Positions 1 through 13,546 of a stretch of 64,000 nt of DNA are shown piece after piece. Location: positions 22,193 to 86,192 of the forward strand of contig CAJNOQ010000062.1 of the NCBI GenBank assembly GCA_905250885.1. Direction: 5' to 3'. This stretch comes from Didymodactylos carnosus. Its lineage: Eukaryota; Rotifera; Eurotatoria; Philodinida; Philodinidae. The notes beneath the pieces were generated by a model. The model made no database searches and had not been told where the DNA came from. It saw only the letters and a list, made by a program, of their open reading frames with translations. Numbering within the stretch: the stretch's first letter is position 1; each line of letters opens with the position of its first letter. The position numbers and the translations under genes are program-made.

Positions 1-384
1 AGAGTGAGGGATATACTTTTACCGGGTATTGTAGGTATAATCGTCTAGGCAATATCTCTTATTTTCACAATGAATTTACTCTTTTTTATCATAAAGATAA
101 TTTTTATATATATACACATTAATCCTACGATTTTTATTCAAGTGTCTTTCTATTTCCGTCATACATAATCCTGTTATTCGATCTTTTACATGCACACAGT
201 GTATTAAACACTAGCAGAAATCAAACAGATAATCAACTGTAAAGAATTTTCATCTCTAAGTTAAGAAACAAGGCGTTCGCTTATCTACTAACAATTGATT
301 ACCTGTTGTTTGTTTTCCATCATTCTTTGTTGGTTTCATTTTTACATCCTTGTTTGAGAGAAGAAAAAACGACTATTTTATATG
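1..384. other. Sequence downstream of the first gene; nothing recognised
   Basis: AT-rich DNA with no recognisable coding exon, RNA gene or repeat. It lies just past the stop codon of the minus-strand gene at 385-2807, so part of it is probably that gene's 3' untranslated region. Confidence 0.4.
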
Positions 385-2807
385 CTATTTACTTTTATTA
401 TCCAATAGACTACTTACTTTATCAGTAGCAATATCAGTAGATTCAACTGCACTATGTTCCATATCATCTTCATCCTCTATCAGATCATGGTTTACAATTT
501 CGTCGGATTCAACTTCATCTTCTAAAGTAAGATTCATTATTTTTCGATTACAACCACAGTTTTTTAAGTAACGTATAGAGCTTACTAACTATCAAAACTG
601 ATTATAAACTTAAGAAAAGGTGTCGTCTGCATTTAGTAAGATAGTCTTATACACTCAAATCAATAAATATTTATGCTCATTTTTTTCACAAAAGATCCAT
701 GAACTACGATATCGGTAGCTAAAACACATTTTACACTTTTGTTTACCTTTATCTTCCTCTTCCTCTTCCTCTTCTTCTTCATCATCGGACTGTTCGCCAC
801 TTTCCTCTTCTCCATTTTCTCCAACTATTTCTGTTCGTTTCAAAGATGGCTGAGTTTCATCTTCACCTGTGCCATTATCCAATGTATCTGAATCAACGTC
901 CCCGCGCAAATCATCTAAATCGTCCATATCTGCATCATGTGCTTGTTTTTGTTGATTTCTCTTATCAGCGGTTGTTGTTTGTAATGAATGAGGTAAAATC
1001 TTTTTTACATGAATTTTAAATTCTTCCTAGAAATAAACAGAACCAATTTGTATATTCCAGACTGTCTTTTCTAAATACTAAAAAAGACAAAACAGCAGTT
1101 ATCAATGCATGGTTCTATTCCTCAACAACTTAAGCTCATAAATTATCTATTTAGTTTCTTACAAAACTACAGAACTGGTATTTGATTGGTGTAACTATAC
1201 ATAAACGTTGCTTACTTCAACATATTCTGGCCAATCTCCAATATCATGCACATTAAATGGTTTATTATTCGATGCTGTTGTATGTGTTTTTTGTGATTTC
1301 CACCAATCATCATTTGCCGTATAGAGATCTGTTGAAACAGGAAGTATTTGACAAATTTCAATTGGTTCTTGAAGTCTTTGCTGTTGAAACTGTGAATTTG
1401 ATGCCATTGTTGATGAATTTGTTTCTGATTTCGTGGTATCTCTTTGCCAATTTTTATTACCAAAACTGTTATTTGTATTATTCACATTATGAATTGGACT
1501 TGTTTTTGAGTTCATATCATTATTTAATTTTAGAGGAATTTTACTTCCTGAACCTTTTTTCTGTTGTTCAGTTGATTGATCACTTTTTGTTTTGCGATTA
1601 CGATTGCTTACCTACAATAATAATATCACACGAGTAAACAAATGACGTTAAATAAAAGGTAATCAGTTTACCTGTTTACTAGCACCCTGTGTTAACCATT
1701 GACCGTCATCTTCATGATCACCAGTATCATTATGACCTTCAACACCCTCAACGTATGCTGTACGTTTTTCCTTCTTTGGTTTTGTTTCGGTTTGTTGTTG
1801 TTCTCGAATAGGTTGCACTTCTTTTGATTTTGATTCGACTTGTTTCGCAGCAACCGGTTGTTGTTTTTTATTACTGTCTACATTTTTATTTGCTTGAACA
1901 TCTGATTTTGTTGACGTCTTTTCTCGATTTTGTTGCTGTTCTTAAAAAAAACAATAGATTTTAAAAATTAATTTTTTATAATCTACATGACACTTACCTT
2001 TGCCTATATTTTTATTTTTTTCAGGTATTGATGAAACTGTTGGCGATTTCGTCTTATTCTTAGCTCCTTTTGTCACAAATAAATCATCATCGTTCTCATC
2101 GTTCTCATTTTCTTCATATTGTTGATGTTTTGACGAATGTTCTTTACTCGGCTTTTCTAATAGAGACTGTTTATTACTAACAGTTTCTTTACCTGTTGTA
2201 CGCTTTTCACTACTTTGTTTTTGTTGTTGACTATCATTTTTTACTACTTGTTGCTGTTTTTTATCATCAACTTTATTTTTCGAAGAAGATTGTTGCTTTG
2301 ATTGATTTGTTGTAGCAACATCCCTTGACGTTGAAGATTTTGATGTCTAAAAGAACAGAGCCATAAGATAAAAGAGATACTTGTCATCTTCATTTTAAAG
2401 AACATTCAAAAACACATATTATTTCTTGTTTTTGGTATACTTACATTTTGTTGTTGTTTTTGAATCGGTGAACCTTTTTTTGTTTTTGATTTTTGTGCTG
2501 GTTCATCCTCTTCCGCATCACTATCAGTTGATTCTATTACTTTTTGTTTAGGCACAGATTTCTTATTTACTGTTTTCTCAGATTGTTGTTTTTTATTACT
2601 CGTTTTTTCTTTTGTTTCATTGTCGTTTAATTTCGTTTTTTGATGTTTTGAATCAGACTTCTTTGATGGTGACGAAGATTTTAGTGATGGAGATGACGGG
2701 AAAAATGTTTTAAAACCAATTAAATAAATAAGAACTAAACCAAATATAGCTGAACCGACGATGGCTATGATTGGCAATGGTAGTAAAACAGCTGTATCAA
2801 ACAACAT
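385..2807 (-). CDS. K/Q-rich single-pass membrane protein, metadherin/LYRIC-like
   Basis: Six exons join in frame: about 2444-2807, 2000-2345, 1672-1940, 1214-1612, 753-1028 and 385-582. The first exon begins with Met followed by a hydrophobic segment of about 25 residues (PIIAIVGSAIFGLVLIYLIG) and then turns abruptly into Ser/Lys/Gln-rich low-complexity sequence. That layout suits an ER-type, N-terminally anchored protein with a cytosolic tail. Short Trp-containing motifs (DDGQWLTQGASKQ, DDWWKSQKT, IGDWPEYVE) lie between basic stretches. The tail ends in a very acidic block (a run of about nine Glu near residue 410). Metadherin/LYRIC has the same plan of N-terminal membrane segment, Lys-rich body and scattered Trp motifs, but I see no diagnostic motif, so the family is only suggested. 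Ribosome-binding or kinectin-like ER proteins are alternatives. The exon chain is well supported by frame continuity; the 385-582 exon is the least certain. Confidence 0.5.
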
Positions 2808-4747
2808 CTAAAGAGAAAAAACGGAAGTAATAACAACTGCTAAGATATGCATAACATGATAGGATGTTGAGTAGATTAAAAAAGGTCGACGTTTAGAGAG
2901 AAATACTCTTTTTAACAATTCGGCATTAAATAAATGAATTCAGCAGCAAATGTGAAAAGATCAAACTGTTTTTATAAATGACACCTTTTTAATGCTACAA
3001 TTGAGGAAATCGTACGTTTTGCATGGAGTATATAATTACGGACATATAATTCACAATACTTCACGATCAGTGCGCAGAGATTTTTGTCTATTTATCGTCA
3101 CAGTTAGATGCACCTAACACAACTTCTTTTCCTTTACAATATACAAATTTAGACAGTAAATCATTGTAAACCTGTCCAGGTAAAAACACATCAGAATCTT
3201 TGTCCTAGTAAACGAAAGACTTCTCAAACTACACTTATCCGATCTACTTCTTACCAAAAAGATAACGGTCAAGTATTAAAGAAAATAGATAAATGTTATT
3301 TAATAAAAATGATTATTTAAAGTAAAAACTGGTACGAGAATGTTCATCATGTTAGCTACTACATCAATATAACCGTGTTGTAGAAGAATAGAAACGATTT
3401 ACATTCGACAGTAAATCGAAGTCAGTCAAAAAAGGCACATCCTTTAAAACTTCAAAATACAAGAACAAAATTACTTTTATTTATCGAATTTCATAAGCAT
3501 TAAAACGATTCCAAATAGTTCAACTAAAAACGTTGTTGTTCTCTCAGTATGAGACCGTATCGGAAAAGATCGTTCAAAATATCATATCCTCTATACTAGA
3601 TAGATATTATAAATAAATATAAATATGATGTAGCAGTATTATATATATATACACATATAGAATCTTAATGATGACGCTGTATTTCGATACTGATACCGTC
3701 TCGTAGATGGATAATAGTTATTACCAATCCCATACAAGTTGAAAAATGTCTTCGTGTAAGTTCTAACTTCAAGAAGCAAAAGCCACTTCAAATCACCTTG
3801 TTTAGAGCAAGGTTTTCAGCAAGCTTTGGTTTTTAACGAGCTATTTTGGATAGAGGGCACTTGTCGAGAATAGTATTCTACGTCACCCGTAGCTAGAAGT
3901 TTTCAGCTCTCTCAGGAATTTCTAACAGATGTTTGTAGATTCGAGTATACTTCTTCTTCTTGGAGTGTCGCTAGCCTACTGCGAACGTTAAAAAGTTCTG
4001 AATGCTCTGGAGAGTTTCAGAAAGAGGCACTATCCTGATGAACCGTACTTTTTGTAAAACTATTAGAATCGGCTCTACCTTAATCTTTCAAGTCGATGGA
4101 TCGAAACATCGAATATTAACTGGTTCCTTCCATGGCTAATGAATAATTATTTGATGTGATGATGTTTCAATGTTATTCCAAATCGCAGTTCTTCCTTTTA
4201 TTCTATTGTGCTAAACGATCTGCCTGAATAAGAAGGATGGAAAAAATAGATTCTTTGTGATTTTTTCAGCTTTGTTGTTTTCGTTTTTACCGTTACACTT
4301 TATTTTTTAAGTCGAACGATGCATCTACCTGCCTTTTCATGGGGACTTTCTCTTTGCACCACTGATCAGCTGTTTTCTTATAAGAACGTACTTCTTTGTT
4401 GAGTTACATTCGCGTTCATATCTCATGTCATTTCGGGTTGACTTCTTTGATTCGCATATAAAAGTTTTTAAAATGAAGTGGATATTCAAAATGTGCAAAA
4501 AACCAAATTAGAATCAGGTAATATATGAGCGTGTCTTTAGAGTACACTACTTTGCTTCGTAAAAGGCGTTTTAAAGAAATCATTCTTGTTCTCGTTGGAA
4601 CGGTTTTGGTTATTTACTGTTGTTTGCCCATTTAGTCAAAGATCTGTGTAGGAGGGATCAAATAAAGTAAGTTGTGACCTATTTTAGATATTGACAGCTT
4701 TCATATACAACGATCAAGAAAAAGTTTATTATTCATTGTCACTGTGA
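2808..4747. other. Intergenic region between divergent genes
   Basis: About 1.9 kb between the divergent 5' ends of the membrane-protein gene (minus) and ADAM10 (plus), so it must hold both promoters. No coding exon was recognised. An 11-bp imperfect inverted repeat (GAGACCGTATC at 3551-3561 against 3692-3702) flanks an AT-rich stretch with a TATATA run near 3640-3660. It may be a decayed short element, but the arms are too short to claim that. Confidence 0.35.
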
Positions 4748-7700
4748 ATGAATTATTTCGTGCAGTTGACATTTTTACTGTTATATTTGTCAATACCTAA
4801 ATGTAAGTAACTCATCGAGTTTATGGACTTAGAAATAATTAAAAGTTGATTTTGTTTCTAGTATGTGCAATTGATCTTGTTGAAAATGGTATTAAATTCT
4901 ATGATGTAATTAAAAATGTTCATGATGATACAAAACAACATCAGCGTTCGAAACGTTCTGCCAATGAATATAAATTTAAGCCAGAACGTATTTTAACCTT
5001 AGAATTATTTGACAAGTATGGTTTTAAATAACAATCGAATGTTAAATATACTATTCTTCTATTTTAGAAATATCACTCTTATTCTTAAGCAAAATGATGA
5101 ATTCTTAGCAACAAACACCATTCATCTGGGTGATGAGCATGTACCATTTGATTCATCGATACTCTACACAGGATACGTTGATGGTATGTTTCAGTCAAGC
5201 TGTTTAGTATTGATTTCGATCGAAGCTATACAGTGTTTTTGAGTGAGTTAATAGATGATAAGTAATCCATTATTATAGGTATTTCTAAATAATTGAGTTT
5301 TTAGTAAGTAACACATATTATAGTTCTAATGATTTTGCTAGTGTTGCGGAATGTTTTCATAACAAGTTTTTTCTCATTTGCTATGTGTTGGTGCTGATGA
5401 TTAACCCTTTTTACTCCTACTTTGCAAAAACATTACGCTGCATAATTCTCGTTTGTAAAGCTAAAATGTCTGCTTTTCTGCAACATAATGCTTCAAGCTT
5501 TATCTTATTTATTTGTTTGAGAGAATACTGCGCAGATTAAACAAAATGTCATATACAGTCATAGAACGTTTTAGATAACACGAAAACAGACGGATTTCAC
5601 AAGAAAATTAACTGAATATATTTCTAAGAGGACTATTGGTTTTTGGATTTTATTTTTGAAAACCCCATGCAGTCAGATAGTTTATTTAACTTCCATTTAA
5701 GGTTATCCCACAACATCATATGTAACGGGTGGATTTTACTCATCTTGGTTTGATGGTTTAATCAAATATTCGAATGAAACTTATTACATTGAACCAAGTA
5801 TAAAATATTCAAAATCTATCCCTGGTGTATCAGTTATTTATAATGCATTAGATGTTATCAAACCCGATAAAAAAGCATTTCGATTTAAACGTTATGCCTC
5901 TAATGAAGAACAACAAAAAGATGAAAGTTCCTTCTTTTGTGGTTTAAATGACAAACGTAAACAGCAGATGAACAGAGAAGCACAACGATTGAAAACACAT
6001 CAGACGGTAAGTAAATGAAATAGAGAGATTTAATGTTGAGTTTTATTGCAGAGTTTTGTTTTTCTTTGCAGAATGAAACAACATTGAACGACGATGATGA
6101 TCAAAGTGATAATGACTTTAAAAAACGTTATACAAGTCGAACAAAACGAGATTCTAATTCTGAGAAAACATGTTGCTATATTTATATACGTGTGGATCCT
6201 ACACTATGGGATATTGTGTACAAAAATGAAGGTTTATATGTGAGTACTTATATTTTCTTTAGATAACCTATTTAAAACTATAATGTTTTGGTTTTTGTAG
6301 GATAAAGAGCCAACAATTCATGCTATCGTGACGTTTTTGTACCGTACTGTGACTGCGGCTAATGCACTTTATCGCACACTTAAGTTTGAATCAAATGGCG
6401 AAACATTATATAGATTTACAATTCGTATTAAACGGATTCGAGTGAGTATGAAAAAAATACTATCTTCATCGTTCATGTTCAAAGAGTAGCATAACTATTT
6501 TACTGTCATTGTTTGTGTCATATTTTAGATTCTTACTCCAACTGATTGTTCTTCTAAAAACTTGAGTATATCTGAAATGAATATTTGTCGCTCCTATTTG
6601 GATTCAAACGTTCTTCTAACTTGGCATTCGGCTGAAGATTTTCATGAATATTGTTTGGCCTATATATTTGCTGCTCGAGATTTCGGTGATGGAACATTAG
6701 GATTAGCATGGATGGGCAGCGTAGCATCAAGTACGTTCCTTTTTCCTATATTATTTTCATATAACTATTCGCTAAATTCTTGTTTTGTTTTGTAGACAGT
6801 CGCGGTGGTATTTGTGAACAACCAGCTCGAGACATTTACGAAGGCGAAAGAGTACTGAAAACACTCAACACGGGAATGGTGACAATAATTAATCATAACA
6901 CAAGGACATCATCACTAATGACAGAATTAACGTTTGCTCATGAAGTGGGCCACAATTTGGGTGCAGAGGTAGACCTTTTCACATCTCTATTACACTCACA
7001 GGCATATAAATGACTCTACATTAATGTGCGACCTTACCGAAAATCATTGTAATGACTTTTACGTTCTTAATACTACGACAAATTACGCACTTAGGATTTG
7101 TCCAAGGAGAGCGTTTGTACGGCAAAAAAATATTTTTCGTTTCTAGCTAGTTTTCTTCCTGGACACTGCTTTAGATTTTTCTCAGTTAAGAAGCACCGAA
7201 TCTGGTGTATTCTTCCTGACGGCAATATCCGTGCCATACTTCAAAACTTGATTTTTCCTGCCTATAAATTGTTTTTTCTTGCAGCATGATGACGATAAAT
7301 GTGGTGGGGACTCAAATCATGGTCATTATATCATGTATCGACGAGCGACAACAGGTCTTGAAGATAACAACAATAAATTTTCAAACTGTAGTATGGAAAA
7401 AATGAGTCCAGTAGTGATTGCTGTTAAAATTGGAAAAGAGAAAAAAAATTGTTTAACTGGTACGTAAAAACGATGATGTGTCTCGAAAAATGTATTCTTC
7501 TAAATCAATATTTTGTTCTAGAATGTACCCAGGTCGGCTACTGTGGAAATCGAAATGTTGAAGATGATGAAGAATGTGATTGTGGCTTCACCGACGAGTG
7601 TACAGATAAATGTTGTTATCCCGCTGGTGGTCCAAATGCAAAACTAGGATGCAAATTAAGATCAGGCTCTCTTTGCAGGTGACAAAGAATGATAGTTAAA

Positions 7701-9338
7701 CACTCGAGAATTAAATAACAAGAAAACTTTTCTTTTAGTCCTTCAAAGGGTCCTTGTTGTTCAGATGATTGTACATTCCAACCTGAGTCACATGTATGCC
7801 ACAAAGATACGACAAATGAAGAATGCATTGGAAATGTTAAATGCGAGTAAGTTTTTCGCTAAAAATGAGATGAGAAAAAAATCGGTAAATATGTTGGCTT
7901 TTTCTAGTGGTGTGCGTGCAACTTGTCCGATGAATGACACGAAATTTTTCAAACCAACAAATACACCATGTAATCAAAACACAGCATTATGTGATAAAGG
8001 GGTAGGTACTCATAGTTTTATTGATACGTTAATTTTGTCCACACTTTAGTACGGATACGTTGCATTAGCCTTGCGTGATGTTTCCAATTTCCTAGTGAAG
8101 TATTGACCGTTAGTTTTACACAAGCCATATATATTAAAAATGAGAAAAGTAGTATATTGAAAATTAAAATCATGTATTTTTCTGTGAAAGTTCTTCAAAT
8201 GAATTAAACGTTTTTGCTCTTCGCTTGCAATTGTTATCTGCGTTTGAAATAGAAATTACTCTTTCTTCAAGATACTTCGACCTTTTTCAAAACTCTTATA
8301 TGATATTTTTTAGGAATGTACAAAATCGATCTGCACATTAATTAATCGAACAGAGTGCACTCTTACAATTCCAAATGTTGCTGAACCTCTTCGACAACGT
8401 GGTGTCGATCGCGAATATTTATGTCATATTGGATGTCTTGACGGTAAAAAAAATAGGCAATGTTTCTGTAGATATTCTAGTTGACAAGTTGTTCTATTTT
8501 TTTAGCACGAACAAACACATGCGTTGATACGTTAACACTTGGTATGCGCAATAATGCGATAAAAGGCGGTTTAGGATATAAACATCGACCAGGTTTGTGA
8601 TAAGAAACGTTACACAACGAATTACTTTTCTATCATGTTTTACTTTAGGTCATGCATGTGCTGGGACCACTGGCTATTGTGATGTATTTGGAAAATGTCG
8701 AGCTGTTGATGCCGAAGGACCACTGACTCGACTGAAAAATATGTTATTAAACGAAGAGAATATTAGAACATTTACACAATTAGTTAGGGTAAAAATAGTC
8801 TAGTTTTCTAAAAAGAACTATTCGTTTGTTGGAGATAATAATAATAAGAAGAGTTTTTATCCATGAAGGAATTGAATATGGTCGAACTCGGAGCATATAT
8901 TACCAAGAAGATTTTATTAGTTTTTACAGGCTTTATTAATTTTCTTGTTGTAACATCATTTGTAATTATTCTAGGAATACTGGTGGGCATTTTCCCTTGG
9001 ACTATTAGGTGTTTTATTATTGATGGGTATATTTGTTAAAATCTGTAGTGTACATACACCCTCTTCAAATCCCAGACGAAAACCAGCCAGATCATTGTCA
9101 ATTAAAAGGGTAAATGAGAAAATCAAATAGACACCATTTGAAACTTTATCTTAGTTTTTTATCTTCTTTTATTTAGACTCGTGTTCGCACAAATGCTTTT
9201 ATAACTCCTCCACCATTGACAGCGTCAAATGGTGAACATTTGAATCTACAACAATCTCAACTATTTGTCAGACAAACATCGTCAGAAAATAATCCTAATC
9301 GTTTAAATAATCAGATAACTAATACTGCACGTTTGTAA
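4748..9338 (+). CDS. ADAM10: ADAM10/Kuzbanian membrane metalloprotease (17 exons)
   Basis: Zinc endopeptidase that sheds ectodomains (for example Notch family) at the cell surface. Exons: 4748-4802, 4862-5015, 5068-5183, 5702-6006, 6072-6239, 6301-6441, 6529-6730, 6796-6968, 7285-7459, 7522-7678, 7739-7846, 7908-8001, 8314-8443, 8506-8592, 8649-8788, 8975-9109, 9177-9338. They sum to 816 codons with every phase matching, giving 815 residues (human ADAM10 has 748). In order: signal peptide, prodomain, furin-type site SRTKRD near 6140, reprolysin domain with zinc motif HEVGHNLGAEH split between exons 8 and 9, Met-turn YIMY, disintegrin domain (CGNRNVEDDEECDCG), Cys-rich domain (GYCDVFGKCRAVDAEGPL), membrane segment, and juxtamembrane KICSVHTPSSNP. 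The last motif is characteristic of ADAM10 and separates it from ADAM17. The catalytic residues are intact. The tail is longer than in vertebrates and is Asn/Gln-rich. Confidence 0.95.
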
Positions 9339-11365
9339 TTTTATGTTTTCTTTTGAAAATATTTCAATGATTTTATTTGTCTGTATTTTTGCTTCTGAAC
9401 AGTATATTGCGTTGATATCTTTTTGTTTTTTCATTACCGTTCAGTCGATTTTTTTTTTGTATTGCTCAATTGAGAAGCGCGAAGAAGATAAAAACATGCC
9501 TTCTCCCTATTGCTATTGGCTACGACCAAAACTTGTTTACAATTTTTTTTTGTTTAGAATTAGTCTTTGTGACAGTACGAGATAAAATGTCAGTTAATTA
9601 AATTAGTTTAGTTTGATTCTTGCCACTTACATTCCTTAAGTGACAACTTTCATCTTTGTACGGTCAGATATGTCTATATAGACGCGATTTAAAAATATAA
9701 TTTTGAGAAGCATATCTTTCATTTTTCTTTCTTTTTTTTGTTTTACCGTCCAGCAATCTATTCGTTTTTCACCCTGAAACGGTATTTGTTTCTTATCCTC
9801 TTTCAATTAGTCAGCCATCATTTTTATGTACGAACGTTGTTTCTTTAAAAAGATCGAGTTGAATAGAGAAAAGTGATAGAAAATGACGAGCCTGAATTCT
9901 TTTTTATTATTACAATACAGACACGTTTTTTGTTGTTGTTTTTGTATAGCTCTTTCTTTTTTCTTCGTAGTTTTCTTTGTTGTTAAATATATTGAAATAA
10001 TAATTAATACTCTTGTTATATCTTTTTCAATACAAACGAAATAAAACGATTTTTTTATACGAAAATACATAAATCCTTTTATTTAACAGTTGATTATAAT
10101 AGAATACTATCTGTTTGTCGTAAATGATAGACAAAATGTCTGCGCACACCAAAAGGTTGATAGGTTTTCCAGAAATCCATCGTAAGAGAATAGATTAGTT
10201 TAGAGTTGTTTTGGTGTTTTAAGTATTCAATCTACTCGTCTGATAATGTTCTATAGATCCCAAGCGGTTTGATTAGATTTTGAGTGAGATATGAGTATTT
10301 TACTCTTGTACAGTTCTAGCTCAATTTGTGTATTTTTCTCAAAACTCAATTTCACTAGGTTTACTCACCATTTTCTGAAAATAAAAAACGTTGTCACGAG
10401 ATTCAGTATGGTCGATAACCTATGTTTTCATTTACTTTAGAGGTTATCCGAGGTCACCTAATATCAGTCTTGGGGCTCCCAGCAAAACTGATACCACGCT
10501 CAGAACTACAGAGACTGAACTTACTGATCAAAATATTGTACATAGCTCAGTTTGTAGAACATTCGACGAGTTTTAAAATGGTATATCACAAAACGTACAT
10601 GTTTCTTTACTAGTGTAAGAAATAATAAAAACTGAACGTGCGTCACATTTTTACCTAGTCGATTTACTTCTGGTCCATTTTCTAGGGACTGATTCCACCG
10701 ACTTTGAAATTCCGAATATGCCAGGTTGTAGCAACTTTCATGAGCTTCAAAATGGTGTATAATAGAAAAATATATGTTTTCTTGTTTGAGAGAGAAGGTG
10801 ATCGCACAAGCGAGGACTACCTACTACATTGTATCCGTAGGATTATTCTACGCGTTCTCCCACTATCATAGCACTGTGATTAATTGTTATTTTACACACA
10901 TTTCCTAGAGAATTTCACGGGCTATCCAATTATATGTTTATTTTGTCGTTTACATGAAAGAAACATGAGAAAAACATCTTTTACGTAATCTGTAGCTGAT
11001 CTTTGAAGGATGACCTATTGGCGAGGAGTTTAGTCACCAAAAGCTGTAAGAAATTCCCGAGATCTGTTATAAAAGTAGATCAGGTTCGCTGAATTGTTTA
11101 AGATTATCAACAAAGATGCCAGAGAACGCTACACTTTCGTAGTTTCATGACATAAAAATATCATCCTCTGTTTTGGCTAACTTATTAACGCTATGAGGCT
11201 ACAATTTAAAAAGATAAAACTTGGCGATCTTTAAAATTGATTGATTGATGTTTTGGATTTTCTATTTATTTTGTGCACATTTTAGAACGTTTTGGAATTT
11301 GATTGGTAAGTTGAAATGTTGAAAATTAGTAAAAACGAAACGAACTTTTTCTTTGTATCTAGATC
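9339..11365. other. Intergenic region ADAM10 to eL41
   Basis: Contains the ADAM10 3' untranslated region (candidate AATAAA near 10040) and the eL41 promoter and 5' exon. Two stretches, about 10572-10612 and 10745-10790, share a diverged motif around AAAATGGTRTAT, hinting at an old dispersed repeat. No other coding signal was recognised. Confidence 0.35.
11306..11362 (+). other. Probable 5'-UTR intron of eL41
   Basis: GTAAGT at 11306 and a pyrimidine-rich tract ending in TAG at 11360-11362 frame a 57-bp intron that closes three bases before the eL41 start codon. Introns at or near the start codon are common in ribosomal protein genes. This one is inferred from splice signals alone. Confidence 0.5.
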
Positions 11366-11508
11366 ATGCGAGCAAAATGGAGAAAGAAACGGTAAATGAA
11401 ACACATCTTCAATATTTCTTTTTTAACGGTAATTGATAGCGGAATTTTCCTTGTAGTATGCGAAGACTTAAACGTAAACGACGACGAATGCGTGAAAGAT
11501 CAAAATAG
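11366..11508 (+). CDS. RPL41: Large-subunit ribosomal protein eL41 (25 residues)
   Basis: The smallest ribosomal protein, a single basic helix lying at the inter-subunit bridge of the eukaryotic ribosome. Two exons, 11366-11391 and 11457-11508, are joined by a 65-bp GT-AG intron within codon 9. The translation starts MRAKWRKKRMRRLKRKRR and ends RMRERSK then stop: 25 residues, the usual length for this nearly invariant family. Lys and Arg make up well over half of it. The gene is easily missed because neither exon makes a long open frame. It stands alone between ADAM10 and SAXO, probably with its own promoter and a 5'-UTR intron. Confidence 0.93.
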
Positions 11509-13546
11509 AAAATGGAGTCAACTTCAGTGACAACATGGAACAGAATGGAATGAAAATAAGACCTTGGAAATGTAAAAATGAGCTCTTTATGTATTTGAAT
11601 ATTTTGCTCAGTTAAACATTTTTTTTATCGTCGTTGATCTTTATATTGTTTTGTTGATCTTTGATAAAAGATAAAACTGAAGGAAAACGTTAAAGTAATA
11701 ATTCATTGATATTCTTGAGTTGACCACAGGAATAGCTTATGTAGATGCTCAATATGACAATGGTATGGTTAAATTTGAGTGAAGTTCTTTCACTGCGGAG
11801 GAGCAGAATGGGCCATTTACGACCCATTCGGGTTGAGTGACATGAAAATTTAATATTTTGCTTATTTGTTTTTTGCAATTGTGTTTACTTAATCTGTATA
11901 TAGCTAGAAAGTTCTTCCTATCATGAATTGTTTTGAAAAATGAAGAAAAATGATTCATCATAGGCTTAATTTTATTACAAGCATCCGAGGTCTTTACTGT
12001 CGAAAATATCGAAAATTGTATTTTGAGGAAGAGTTTAAGATAACTTAAATTTATATTTAGAATTCTGGATAAACTTAGAATTTGACAAATGACCGCTGGG
12101 TAGAGATTATACTTTTGATGTTGCTAAAAAATCCATCAACGTTACAGTTATAGTTCTTCAGTTAAAAACTGAAAATGGTGCATGTCTACGGTCTAGAAAT
12201 CTTGCAAATGAATGGAAAAATAGATTTTTGACACTGTTGGGACCGTAAGTTTTTCTAATATAAACTGCTCGTGTTCTAAAGCCTAGGTCTAATGAAAAGA
12301 ACGATAATGTATCTTATTTCAATAAACAAAATAGCTGCAGAAAAAAACCATTTTTCATCGTTAGTCGAGACTCCCGGACTTTGAGGATTTTGAGGACTTT
12401 CGTTGAACTCCCGCAGGACTCGAAAGTTCAACAGGAGTCCCATGGGAATCCTCAGGAGTCCTGAGAAATCCCTTGAAAGTCCCACCTGACTTCCACGGGA
12501 CCCCGTCACAGGAGTCCCGTGGGAGTTTGATCGGGAGTCTCGACTAGGGAACCGTCCGAATACAAAAATAACCAGCCTGTGCAAGTAAAAAAGAATCTTA
12601 AGAAAAAATCAGATTTTTTCACTTTTTCGAAAATTCGCTGTTTTCAGACTCTTATCTTAGCCGAGAGGTAATGAAAAAAAAGTTATTTTTTACGAATCTA
12701 TAGCTTATTGAATTCTCTACACAATGAAAGCTTCTCAATCCGATCCTTTGTTACTCTACTACTTCATTTCTACGAATGGGTCGAAAATGGTCCAAGCGGG
12801 GAGTAAAGGGTTAAACGATCATAATCAAGAAAACTATGAAAATGATCTGTTAGAATATCATGTTCAATAACGCAGAAGCTAGAAAAAAAAGGAAGGCTTC
12901 GCTACAGGTAGTGTTTTATATCTACAAATATGTCTCAAAAAACAATTTCCGTAGTCGCATATAATATAATGTAAATAATTGAAACTAATTTATTACTCTT
13001 TCTCGTAGAACAGTAGTTAAAACATCAAAAATATAAATCAAAATCTATTTTGTACTGCTAGATGATGAATCACCAGCTAGATAGCAATTCATAGATCCTT
13101 TGATCACATGACGTAATTATTTTTATAAAGTAGAAAAAAAGTAATTTTCTCCACTCCATTCTTTTATTCTAATTAGATGTTATGTTAAACAAATTCTTTT
13201 TCCAAAGAAATATATTAGATTGTATTGAAAAATAGAAGAGAAAATGCTTCTAAATAAAAAAAGCAACAAATTTTTAAAAATATGGAGAGGATATCAAATT
13301 TTCGAAGATTGCAATAGGATAAGAAAATAAAAGGGATATTCACTGTCTTCGGAGAACATATTTTTCTATTGAGCATCGATGTGTGTGTATGTACATCAGC
13401 TTGACGCAGAAATGGTTGTCAATGATAGACAAGAACAACAATGATAATTAATTACTAGAGGAAAACTCAAAAATATGAGATATATACGAGATAGACGAAG
13501 AGAGGAAGAGAGGAAAAGAGAAAAAAACAACAACGTTGTGTTTTTT
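11509..13546. other. Intergenic region with a foldback repeat
   Basis: Lies between the convergent ends of eL41 (plus) and SAXO (minus). It holds the GC-rich foldback at 12362-12546. Otherwise it is AT-rich with no coding exon recognised. The open frames seen here come from the repeat or from chance. Confidence 0.35.
12362..12546. repeat. GC-rich foldback element with 15-bp perfect inverted ends
   Basis: TAGTCGAGACTCCCG at 12362-12376 is the exact reverse complement of 12532-12546. The 185-bp interior is built from short variants of GGAGTCC and GGACTCC, so it can fold further on itself. It is much more GC-rich than its surroundings. I could not find a clear target-site duplication next to the ends. 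Confidence 0.75.

Noticed and set aside
12276-12584. 102-codon minus-strand open frame
   Set aside because: It reads through the GC-rich foldback; composition follows the repeat and no protein family is recognisable.
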